DNA of 64,000 nucleotides from GCA-016700035 sp964646575 (GTDB taxonomy: Bacteria > Patescibacteriota > Saccharimonadia > CAILAD01 > GCA-016700035): contig CAZYFT010000003.1 in the NCBI GenBank assembly GCA_964646575.1, positions 1 through 64,000 on the forward strand, written 5' to 3'. The position numbers and the translations under genes were made by a program. The notes beneath the pieces were generated by a model. It saw only the letters and a list, made by a program, of their open reading frames with translations. It was not told the DNA's origin and made no database searches. Positions 23,403 through 31,300 of the stretch are shown piece by piece; within the stretch, counting starts at the first letter, position 1; each line of letters opens with the position of its first letter.

Positions 23403-25052
23403 ACCCACAAATAGTTCTTCGCCGCCAATATTCTTAGCAAAAAAACTATCGTGCGAGATATAGAGAATTGCCCCTTCGTAGCGCTTTAAGGCATTTTCTA
23501 GCTCTTCAATAGAGGGCAAATCTAGATGGTTGGTTGGCTCGTCAAGAATAAGTACGTTCGGACGCTGTGCAAACAGAGCAATTAGCTGAATTCTGGCTTT
23601 TTGCCCTCCAGAAAGATGCTCAACAGGCGTAGCTCCATCATGCCGCTCAAACAGATATTCTCGCAAAGTTTTTACTATTGCCTCATCATTCACCGCCCTA
23701 CCGGCTCGTGAATAAATATCAGCCACCGCTTCAGCGAGTGTCATAGCGAGATAGCGAGCATCAATTTCTTGCTCATATCTACCCAGCACCAATGACGACG
23801 AGCATTCGATGACACCACCAAACACCGTACTCTCAAGAGCAGCCCCTTCAGCGGTTGCCGTAATTGCATCTACAAGCGTGGTTTTACCGGCGCCGTTCCG
23901 ACCCACAATATGCACTCGCTCTCCGGCGCGCAATTCAAAACTCATATCGGCAAACAGCGGTTCGACGTAACCCAAAGACAGCTCATCAATACGGACTAGG
24001 GTAGCTGCATTACCGGACACTGTTTCTCGAGCAGCACGCAAATTAATCGACTTCGCCTTATATTTTTCGTATTGTTCGCTTTGACCCCGCTTCAAGCCCT
24101 GCACCGACTCTTGATCGATCCAAATAGTTGGCTTAGAGATTCGCTCTTCAAGCTCGGCAATTTCCCGCTGCAAACGTCGTACGAGCGGAATAAACGGGTT
24201 AGGACTTTGTTTGGTGCGGACTTTTTTCAGTTCCGCCTGTTTGAGGGCTTCCCGTCGATTCTCTAGGGTCTTTACATCAACCTCATACTGATGCATGGCA
24301 CTCGCTGAGCTGACGGTATTCTGCTTAAGGTAGGCTTCATAATTACCTGGATAACTCTGCAATTTTTGATCTTTAAGTTCGAGCACCCTGTCGGCACACG
24401 CCAGCACATCACGGTCGTGCGAAATAACAAGCACGGCCGAGCGAACCTCCTTGAGCCATGCCGTAAAGCTAGCCTTTGCCACATAGTCCATATGGTTGGT
24501 CGGCTCATCGAGGATCAACAGATCAGCATTCGAATACTCAATTTGCACCAGTTGAGCAAAGCGCTTTTGCCCGCCCGACAAATCACTAAACTTACCACCA
24601 ATTTGCTCAGCTGTAAGCTGGTAGGCTTTGAGCGACTCAATCACCTGATCTTTTACGTGATAATAGCCGAGCTCATCATAGCGCTCGAGAGCGTTGGAAT
24701 AATCTTCGATGAGCTTCATATCATCGCCCATCGTATCCGGATACGTGTCGATTATCTGAGTAAGCCGGATGTAGTCACGCAAGCCAGCCAAAACGTAATC
24801 CACAACCGATAGACCGACATCTACCGAGTGCTGCTCCTGTTCAGTAGTAAGAATAACCACACCTTTGCGCAATCGAACCGAGCCGATATAATCAGCATCT
24901 TCTCCAGTAATAATTCGCGCGAGCGTAGACTTCCCTACCCCATTGCGCCCGATAAAGCCCACAACTTCACCAGCCTGGATTTGTAATTCCGTATTTTTAA
25001 GCAGCACGTTGGCGCCAGCTTGCTTCTCATCAATCTTGACTTCTAGTAACAT
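23394..25052 (-). CDS. ABC-F family ATPase (ribosome-associated type)
   Basis: A 552-residue protein with two ABC ATPase domains and no membrane segment. Walker A motifs are GRNGVGKST (about residue 36) and GRNGAGKTT (second half). Each domain has LSGGQK and a Walker B LILDEPTNH. The linker contains a charged coiled coil, as in proteins that bind the E site and act in translation or antibiotic protection. A frame extending upstream to 25244 exists, but the ABC fold begins at the ATG at 25052, chosen here. No strong Shine-Dalgarno is visible. Subfamily cannot be fixed by eye. Confidence 0.9.
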   Translation of the reverse strand: MLLEVKIDEKQAGANVLLKNTELQIQAGEVVGFIGRNGVGKSTLARIITGEDADYIGSVRLRKGVVILTTEQEQHSVDVGLSVVDYVLAGLRDYIRLTQIIDTYPDTMGDDMKLIEDYSNALERYDELGYYHVKDQVIESLKAYQLTAEQIGGKFSDLSGGQKRFAQLVQIEYSNADLLILDEPTNHMDYVAKASFTAWLKEVRSAVLVISHDRDVLACADRVLELKDQKLQSYPGNYEAYLKQNTVSSASAMHQYEVDVKTLENRREALKQAELKKVRTKQSPNPFIPLVRRLQREIAELEERISKPTIWIDQESVQGLKRGQSEQYEKYKAKSINLRAARETVSGNAATLVRIDELSLGYVEPLFADMSFELRAGERVHIVGRNGAGKTTLVDAITATAEGAALESTVFGGVIECSSSLVLGRYEQEIDARYLAMTLAEAVADIYSRAGRAVNDEAIVKTLREYLFERHDGATPVEHLSGGQKARIQLIALFAQRPNVLILDEPTNHLDLPSIEELENALKRYEGAILYISHDSFFAKNIGGEELFVGKK

Positions 25053-25097
25053 AGTTTTTCTAGTATATCTGTAAAGCATTATTTGCGCAAAAGAAAT

Positions 25098-25121
25098 ACG
25101 ACCAGAATATACTCTGGTCGT
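25098..25121 (-). terminator. probable terminator of the 25.1 kb gene
   Basis: An 8-bp stem CGACCAGA/TCTGGTCG (25099-25106 with 25113-25120), followed on the minus strand by TATTTCTT. The T-run is imperfect. Confidence 0.6.
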
Positions 25122-25129
25122 AAAATGCC

Positions 25130-25423
25130 CTACGGTTTGCGAGCACCCTTCTGCCCAATCCTGGGAAGACTGGTGTCGACAACACCATGTGGTTGGCCGG
25201 CTTCGTCGTAGCACCCCTCGTGAAAGTGCTCGACTCGATTCCACTTGCCACGCTTATAGACGTTGCAGATCACCTTTTTGAGCCGAACCCTTGCCTTGAA
25301 GCGCAGTGGCTGGTCGCAGTATTGGCACCGGGTGGTGTCACCAGGATCGATGTAGCGCAACACCGCCCGAGTACCTAGCTTCTTTGTCGCTCGGCTCGCG
25401 CCACCTCCATTCGCTCTTGCCAT
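25130..25423 (-). CDS. Uncharacterised 97-residue Zn-finger protein
   Basis: A small basic protein with likely metal ligands C33 and C36 (CQYC), C53, H66/H68 and C71 (HFHEGC). The layout is a treble-clef-like or Arc-type finger. N-terminal residues are basic and glycine-rich (ARANGGGASRATKK), the C-terminus is again basic. The codons are mostly C/G-ending. A GGAGGGA Shine-Dalgarno and a near-perfect promoter precede it. DNA or RNA binding is plausible; I do not recognise the family. Confidence 0.75.
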   Translation of the reverse strand: MARANGGGASRATKKLGTRAVLRYIDPGDTTRCQYCDQPLRFKARVRLKKVICNVYKRGKWNRVEHFHEGCYDEAGQPHGVVDTSLPRIGQKGARKP

Positions 25424-25455
25424 AATCCCTCCGAAGGTACAGATTGAGTGCGCAT

Positions 25456-25484
25456 ATTTTAGTATGCAAGTATTAGGATGTCAA
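25456..25484 (-). promoter_or_regulatory. promoter of the 25.1 kb gene
   Basis: Minus strand: -35 TTGACA (25479-25484), 17-nt spacer, -10 TAAAAT (25456-25461). It lies directly after the NUDIX gene stop. Confidence 0.75.
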
Positions 25485-25487
25485 TCG

Positions 25488-26156
25488 CTAGCGGTAGTAG
25501 AACTCTGCAAAGAAACGGCCATCTTCAGGGGCTTCAACTAGGCGCATAAGATCCGGCATACTTCGCATATAATCTGCATCTGTCCAATCTGGCTGCAAGT
25601 CACTCCAAAAAACTTCACCGGCGGCATGCGCCTCGTAAAACTGATCAGTTTGCGCAGTGCCGCGGAACATATGAAAGAAAATTTCGCTCACCGGTGCCCC
25701 ATTTTCTTCAATAGTGACGTAACCATCGCCTACATGCTTAAGCTCACTCTTTAAGCCGGTCTTCTCAAATAGTTCACGATGAGCTGCCTCGTGCACGGTT
25801 TCACCAAGGTGGAGCTTGCCATACGGCAGGCCTACCTGCCCTAAAAGTGGCTGCACTTTGCGACGCATCAAAAGCCAGCGGCCGAGACGATCACGAATAG
25901 CAAGTAAAATAACAATCTTGGGCTGCAAGCGTGGCTTGAGCGATTCCAGTGAGAGTGTGTCAACGTAGCGCTTCCCATCCACCGTAAGCGAGTAATGTTT
26001 ATCGGCGGTTTGCTCAACATAACCTTCTTGCATGAGTGATTTTAAATGGTATGCAAAGAGATTACTCTCTACGCCAGCAGGTTTAATATCTCGATAACGC
26101 AAAGAGTCTCCGCGCATTAAGTTGCGCAATATGGTTCGTTGAATGTGGTGCATCAT
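25488..26156 (-). CDS. Winged-helix / NUDIX hydrolase fusion
   Basis: A 222-residue protein. Residues 1-75 form a winged-helix DNA-binding domain (YRDIKPAGVESNLFAYHLKS, then a wing ending LTVDGKRYV). Residues 80-220 are a NUDIX domain with the box G113-x5-E119-x7-R127-E128-L-F-E131-K132-T-G134-L. The last glutamate of the usual REUxEE is a lysine (K132), so metal binding and hydrolysis may be weakened. Such fusions can be nucleotide-sensing repressors (NrtR-type have the opposite domain order) or hydrolases. It is divergent from the MazG/aaRS-like operon across a palindrome, which suggests that it regulates both sides. Confidence 0.85.
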   Translation of the reverse strand: MMHHIQRTILRNLMRGDSLRYRDIKPAGVESNLFAYHLKSLMQEGYVEQTADKHYSLTVDGKRYVDTLSLESLKPRLQPKIVILLAIRDRLGRWLLMRRKVQPLLGQVGLPYGKLHLGETVHEAAHRELFEKTGLKSELKHVGDGYVTIEENGAPVSEIFFHMFRGTAQTDQFYEAHAAGEVFWSDLQPDWTDADYMRSMPDLMRLVEAPEDGRFFAEFYYR

Positions 26157-26162
26157 AGTTTT

Positions 26163-26168
26163 AGTATA
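26163..26168 (-). promoter_or_regulatory. -10 box of the NUDIX gene, leaderless start
   Basis: Minus strand TATACT at 26163-26168 ends exactly 6 nt before the ATG at 26156, predicting a leaderless transcript. The candidate -35 (TTGACT at 26189-26194) is 20 nt away, and the inverted repeat fills the spacer. Confidence 0.55.
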
Positions 26169-26172
26169 CCAT

Positions 26173-26192
26173 GACTCAAATTTAGTTGAGTC
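26173..26192. promoter_or_regulatory. inverted repeat, probable operator
   Basis: Perfect 7-bp arms GACTCAA and TTGAGTC with a 6-bp spacer. It lies in the 116-bp divergent region between the winged-helix/NUDIX gene and the 26.3-27.4 kb operon, over the NUDIX promoter spacer. Position and symmetry suit a dimeric winged-helix repressor. Confidence 0.6.
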
Positions 26193-26272
26193 AAAAATTC
26201 TGGCCTAGATTAGCCCCGAGAGGTACGAGATAGTGAGAGTGTTCCTGGCACCTTGCAAGTAAAGGAAAGACA

Positions 26273-26533
26273 ATGCCGGACGGATACCACCTGGCAAGCT
26301 CAGAAATTTGCAAAGGGAAATTGGGAGAAATCTCAAAGATCCAAGAAGAGCTTGATGAGCTCAACGATGCAATGATTCAAGGATGTCGGATTATGGCACT
26401 CCTTGAGCTCTCAGACCTCGTCGGAGCCATTGAGCTTTTTCTCGAGGACTATTTCTCTGGATTTACAATCGACGACATTCTAATCATGCAGCGCATCACC
26501 AAGCGCGCCTTTCAGAATGGAGTGAGGACATGA
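26273..26533 (+). CDS. MazG-like all-alpha NTP pyrophosphatase
   Basis: An 86-residue, fully helical protein. The metal-binding pattern of the MazG/all-alpha NTP-PPase superfamily is visible: E25-E26-x-x-E29, then after 15 residues E45-L-S-D48. These enzymes hydrolyse (d)NTPs to NMP and PPi using Mg2+. It is shorter than typical MazG and similar in size to phage and small stand-alone versions. An AAAGGAAAG Shine-Dalgarno precedes the ATG. The stop overlaps the next start by 4 bp (ATGA), so it is coupled to the aaRS-like gene. Family assignment is by motif only. Confidence 0.65.
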   Translation: MPDGYHLASSEICKGKLGEISKIQEELDELNDAMIQGCRIMALLELSDLVGAIELFLEDYFSGFTIDDILIMQRITKRAFQNGVRT

Positions 26534-27153
26534 ATGAGTGGTACTTTGCACAGCCTACAATTGACTATCGTCTGCTCGCCGAAGCGATTGATTTCTACTC
26601 GCAGCAAGGTTATCGATACCTCGAAACCCCCTGGATTGTCGGCCACCGATTTACGGAGGCTACCAAGCCAGCAGGCCGTAGAGACTTCTATTGCCTCGAC
26701 GGCTATCTCGTCGCCTCTGGCGAACAGAGCTTTATGAGCGCCATGCATTCCGGAGCACTCGAGCCCGGAGGTAAGTATCAAACCGTTACGCCCTGCTTTC
26801 GCGACGAAGCCGTCGATGAGCTACACCAGACATGGTTCTTGAAACTCGAGCTAATCTGGTACCGACCGAATTTGCCCGTAAAGTATGGCTCTGTGTATTC
26901 CGTCATGAACGACGCGAATTCATTTATGAGTCGCCACATCAAGACACAGCGCACGAGCCCCGGGATGTGTTCTGAAGACCCAACATCTGAACACGGCGCA
27001 TTCACATACGACATAGAATCACTAGAAGGCATTGAACTCGGCTCCTATGGATATCGTCGCCTACTCAGTGAGTACTGGATTTACGGGACCGGGCTTGCCC
27101 TACCCCGATTTACCGTCGCCAAAACTATCCAACTGACAAAAGGAGCTGCATGA
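26530..27153 (+). CDS. Stand-alone class II aaRS / AsnA-like catalytic core
   Basis: A 207-residue protein that looks like the antiparallel catalytic fold of class II aminoacyl-tRNA synthetases with no anticodon domain. Motif 1-like GYRYLETPWIV is at 27-37. Motif 2-like CFRDE at 89-93 is followed by a loop and WFLKLELIWY. A stretch I-E-L-G-S-Y-G-Y-R is at 168-176, like the E-L-x-S-x-G-x-R of asparagine synthetase A and Asp/Lys-type enzymes. Motif 3-like GTGLALPR is at 186-193, keeping the arginine but with P in place of E. It should bind ATP and perhaps activate an amino or carboxylic acid. Substrate and acceptor are unknown. It overlaps its neighbours by 4 bp on each side. Confidence 0.6.
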   Translation: MNEWYFAQPTIDYRLLAEAIDFYSQQGYRYLETPWIVGHRFTEATKPAGRRDFYCLDGYLVASGEQSFMSAMHSGALEPGGKYQTVTPCFRDEAVDELHQTWFLKLELIWYRPNLPVKYGSVYSVMNDANSFMSRHIKTQRTSPGMCSEDPTSEHGAFTYDIESLEGIELGSYGYRRLLSEYWIYGTGLALPRFTVAKTIQLTKGAA

Positions 27154-27374
27154 CCCACCGCATCACCATTAAAGCCACCAGGGTCGAGGGAGTTGGCTAC
27201 GGTGGGTTTGGCACCCGGACCGACTACTATCTCAAGTGCACCTGTGGCTTCTCGCGCTACGTAGATCCAATCGGTAAAAAAGATGCAACCGCACTCCACG
27301 CCACCCAGCATCTCTTGGAGAGCGTTATCGCCGAATTGGGCCTCGACTTTTCCATGAACCTCAGCTATCACTAA
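27150..27374 (+). CDS. Small CxCG...H metal-binding protein
   Basis: A 74-residue protein, the third gene of the MazG/aaRS-like operon. C30-T-C32-G followed by H50 and H54 suggests a small zinc site (KCTCGFSRYVDPIGKKDA is the core). The N-terminus is beta-like and glycine-rich, the C-terminus a helix. The start overlaps the upstream stop by 4 bp. A similar CxCG...H layout occurs in the protein at 57917-58192. Proteins of this kind are common in actinobacteria and their phages, as far as I recall; function is unknown. Confidence 0.65.
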   Translation: MTHRITIKATRVEGVGYGGFGTRTDYYLKCTCGFSRYVDPIGKKDATALHATQHLLESVIAELGLDFSMNLSYH

Positions 27375-27381
27375 CCCCTTA

Positions 27382-27420
27382 ACCGAGTAAACTCCTCGCT
27401 TGAGGGGTTTACTCGGTTTA
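27382..27420 (+). terminator. terminator of the 26.3-27.4 kb operon
   Basis: An 11-bp perfect stem ACCGAGTAAAC/GTTTACTCGGT (27382-27392 with 27407-27417) followed by TTTAT. The T-run is short. Confidence 0.7.
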
Positions 27421-27468
27421 TAGCGTGTAGACCGTTTTAGCTAGATGACTCGCAAGGCTAAAACAAAA

Positions 27469-27513
27469 TCTCCTCGTAAAACGTACTGGTACGTACGGTG
27501 TCGAGGAGATTTT
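27469..27513 (-). terminator. terminator of rpoB-rpoC-rpsL-rpsG
   Basis: The outer stem ATCTCCTCG/CGAGGAGAT encloses an inner stem ACGTAC/GTACGT, and TTTGTTTT follows on the minus strand. It lies about 40 bp after the rpsG stop. Confidence 0.8.
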
Positions 27514-27551
27514 GAGTTTAAACGCTGCGAGACGCTAGATACAAACGGTCG

Positions 27552-27869
27552 CTAGTACCGTGCGAAGTGGGCAAAAGCTTTATTAGCCTCAGCCATCTGA
27601 TGAGTATCAGCCTTTTTCTTGATGGCATCNNNNNNNNNNNNNNNNNNNNNNNNNNNNNNNNNNNNNNNNNNNNNNNNNNNNNNNNNNNNNNNNNNNNNNN
27701 NNNNNNNNNNNNNNNNNNNNNNNNNNNNNGCATCGTACACGAGGTTTTCTGCGAGGCGCTTTTTACCATCCTTCATGACCTTGTTAATCATACGAGTAAC
27801 AAGTACAGAGTTGTACTGCATGTCTGGAGCGAGTTCACGCTTGAGAGATTTAGTCTTTTTTCGTGGCAT
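27552..27869 (-). CDS. rpsG: 30S ribosomal protein S7, interrupted by an assembly gap
   Basis: S7 nucleates assembly of the 30S head. The visible N-terminus (MPRKKTKSLKRELAPDMQYN, then the KVMKDGKKRLAENLVYD block) and C-terminus (KKKADTHQMAEANKAFAHF) match the family. Between them lie 100 N. Comparing with a standard S7 of about 156 residues, roughly 85-90 residues (about 260 nt) are missing, more than the 100 N allow, so the gap length is a placeholder. The frame agreement across the gap is therefore chance. It lies 1 nt after rpsL. Confidence 0.92.
   Translation of the reverse strand: MPRKKTKSLKRELAPDMQYNSVLVTRMINKVMKDGKKRLAENLVYDXXXXXXXXXXXXXXXXXXXXXXXXXXXXXXXXXXDAIKKKADTHQMAEANKAFAHFARY
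27630..27729. other. assembly gap (100 N) inside rpsG
   Basis: Exactly 100 N. Unlike the other two gaps in this window, the flanks share no long duplicate, so real sequence is missing here. Confidence 0.98.
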
Positions 27870-27870
27870 A

Positions 27871-28293
27871 CTATTCTCCCTTCGCCTTCTCGAGCTTAGC
27901 ACCGTACTTAGATCGGCCCTGCTTACGGTTAGCAACACCAGCTGTGTCGAACGAACCACGCACTACGTGATAACGAACACCCGGAAGGTCTTTTACACGA
28001 CCGCCGCGCACGAGCACCACTGAGTGCTCCTGCAGGTTGTGGCCAATGCCGCCAATGTAAGCAGTTACTTCCATTCCGTTGGTGAGGCGCACACGGGCTA
28101 CCTTACGAAGCGCTGAGTTCGGCTTCTTTGGAGTTTGGGTGAATACCTTAGTACACACACCGCGCTTCAAAGGCGCGTCCAATGGACGAACGCGACCCTT
28201 GAGAGCGTTGAGGCTACGGCTCAAGGCTGGCGACTTACTTTTGCGTCGAGCCTTGGCGCGTGGTTTGCGAATGAGTTGGTTAATCGTTGGCAT
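27871..28293 (-). CDS. rpsL: 30S ribosomal protein S12
   Basis: A 140-residue S12 of the decoding centre. It starts MPTINQLIRKPR; the streptomycin-related loops QTPKKPNSALRKVARVRLTNG and VRGGRVKDLPGVRYHVVRG are wild type in form. Lysines in the PKKPNSA loop are kept, so no classical resistance change is visible. It follows rpoC by 23 nt and precedes rpsG. Confidence 0.97.
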   Translation of the reverse strand: MPTINQLIRKPRAKARRKSKSPALSRSLNALKGRVRPLDAPLKRGVCTKVFTQTPKKPNSALRKVARVRLTNGMEVTAYIGGIGHNLQEHSVVLVRGGRVKDLPGVRYHVVRGSFDTAGVANRKQGRSKYGAKLEKAKGE

Positions 28294-28316
28294 AAAACTT
28301 CAGTATCTTATCAGAT

Positions 28317-31300
28317 TTACGCCTTCTGGTCAACCTGGTCTTCGTCGTCTGTACGAAAACCGGTACCAACTGGGATCAATCGACCAATGATCACATTCTC
28401 TTTGAGTCCTCGGAGCTTGTCTGTCTTGCCGCGCAATGCTGCACCAATCAACACCTTCATCGTCTCCTGGAAGGAAGCGGCAGAGAGCCAGCTATCGGAT
28501 GAGATAGAGATCTTAGAGATTGGCATGAGTAGCTGCTCGTAAGTTGCAGGTGTCTTCTTGGCTTCTTCAGCGGCGCGATTAGCCTCCCACAGAGCAGTCT
28601 TGGAGATTACATCCCCAGCGATAAACTCAGTGTCATTTGGCTCTTCGATGCGCACACGGCTGAACATCTGGCGAATTATCACTTCGATGTGCTTAGAGGC
28701 AATCGTCTGACCTTGTGAAGCGTAGATAGCCTGTACTTCGTCAACGATGTAGCGTTCTACGGCTTCGGCACCCAAGAGTCGGAGCATGTCTTGGAGGTTC
28801 ACAGAACCTTCAGACAGGCGCTGACCAACCGTTACGAGGTCACCATTCTTCACCTTGAGGGTAACGTAATCAGGGAGTGTGTACTCCTTGATGTTGCCAC
28901 CTTCGTGGGTCAATTCGATTTTGCCCTTTGCAACCTTAACAGTTCCATCGGCACCAGCTTTTACAGTGCGCTTACCAGTTTCGTTTTGAGCGAGCACATC
29001 GCCCTTTGCTACTTCAGCGCCAGTCTTAACGGTCGGTTTCATGCCTTCCTTCAGCTCATATGGAGTGATCTTGAGATCAGCCGGAGCAATACGGAGCATT
29101 TGCTTACCTTCGGTGGCTTTAAGCGTAACTACACCATCGATTTCGGCAAGAATTGCTTCACCGCGTGGGTTACGAGCTTCGAAGATTTCTTCAACACGCG
29201 GGAGACCCTGTGTGATATCAGCAGCCGAAGCTACACCACCAGCGTGGAAGGTACGCATAGTAAGCTGAGTTCCTGGTTCACCGATAGACTGAGCGGCCAT
29301 AATACCCACGGCTTCACCGGTTTCTACCAAGTGGCCCCGTGCAAGATCGGTACCATAACAGTGCTTACAAATTCCCCAGGCTAGGGTACATTTGAGGATT
29401 GAGCGGATGGTTACGGTTTCGATTCCGGCATCGGTGATTTCGCGAGCCATCTCATCAGTTACCAGTTCGCCAGCCTTCACGATTGTACGGCGACCATCTT
29501 TTACATCGGCAGCAACATAGCGACCTACAATCCATGGAGCCAAGCTATCCTGACCGGCAGCCTGAGCTTCTGAAAGGTGTACTTTATAACCTTCCTTATC
29601 ACCACAGTCGTCAGCAGCAATCATTACGTCTTGTGCCACATCTACGAGACGACGGGTGAGGTAACCAGATTCGGCGGTCTTCAGTGCAGTGTCGGTAAGA
29701 CCTTTACGTGCACCGTGCGAAGAGATGAAGTACTCGAGGATCGAAAGACCCTCTTTGTAGTTGCTCTTCACTGGAAGCTCAATGGTCCCACCAGTTGAGT
29801 TGAGCACCAAGCCCTTCATACCAGCCATCTGGTTAGCCTGACCGACAGTCGCACGAGCACCACTTTCGATGTCCATAGCAAGTGTTGAGCTGTTTGGATT
29901 TAGCTCGGCTGTAAGTTCAGCTTCAATCTGTTCGCCAACCTCTTTCCAGGTCTCAACAGTACGCTCTTTACGCTCTTCGTTGGTGATGAGACCCTGCTGA
30001 TACTGCGAGGTAATCGCCAAGGTTCGCTTTTCACCGTCATCGAGCAATTGAGCTTTCTTCTGTGGGGTCTGGAGATCATCCATACCAAGCGAGAAGCCAG
30101 ACTCAGTTGCGTACTGATAGCCAATCTCTTTAATGCGGTCAGCTACCTGAGCAGTTTCTTCACCACCAAAGCCTGTGAAGACTTTCGCGAGTACACCCTT
30201 AAGCTTCGACTTGGTCATCGCATCATTCTGGAAGGACATGCCTTCTGGAAGCACTTCGTTAAAGAGGATACGTCCAGCTGAAGTTTCCAGCACTTCGCCC
30301 TGAATCTTAACGCGAATTTTAGCGCGCAAGTGCACAGCTGCCTGCTGATAGGCCATAATCGCTTCTTCTACCGAGGTAAATGCCTTGCCTTCACCCTTCG
30401 CACCGTCGTCAAAACTGGTCATATAGAAACAGCCAAGTACGATTTCGTGTGATGGGTTTACAATCGGCTCACCCGAAGATGGCTTCAAAAGGTTGCGGCT
30501 AGCAAGCATAATTTCGCGAGCTTCTTTCTGAGCGGCATCTGAGAGCGGAACGTGAACAGCCATCTGGTCACCATCGAAGTCGGCGTTGAAGGCCGCACAT
30601 ACGAGTGGATGGAGCTGGATAGCTTTACCTTCGATCAATACTGGCTTGAAAGCCTGGATAGAAAGTCGGTGCAAGGTCGGTGCGCGGTTGAGGAGCACGT
30701 ACTTACCGGTAATCACTTCTTCCAAAGTGTCCCACACTTCTGTGCGAGCGCGTTCAATCATACGGGCGGCACTCTTTACGTTGTGAGCATACTCTTTTTC
30801 GATGAGCTTCGAGATAACAAACGGCTTGAAGAGTTCCAGCGCCATCATCTTTGGCAAACCACACTCGTCGAGCTTGAGGTGTGGACCAACTACGATTACC
30901 GAACGACCCGAGTAGTCTACACGCTTACCCAAGAGGTTCTGACGGAAGCGACCCTGCTTACCCTTGAGGAGGTCTGTGAGGCTCTTAAGCTTCTTGCGTG
31001 ATCCACCAACGGCAGTTACAGCACGCTCACGACGAGCGTTGTTGTCGATCAAGGCATCAACAGCTTCCTGGAGCATACGCTTTTCGTTGCGACAGATTAC
31101 TTCTGGAGCAGCGAGATCGTAGAGCTTCTTCAAGCGGTTGTTACGGTTAATCACACGACGGTAGAGATCGTTCAAGTCGGAAGCGGCAAAGCGACCACCA
31201 TCCAGCTGCACCATTGGGCGCAAGTCTGGTGGAATAACTGGCAATTCAGAAATTACCATCCACTCTGGCTTAAGTCCGGCCTGCTGCATGCCTTCTACAG

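Noticed and set aside
25053..25244. N-terminal extension of the ABC-F protein to 25244
   Set aside because: The extra 64 residues overlap the 25.1 kb Zn-finger gene and its terminator and look like antisense translation.
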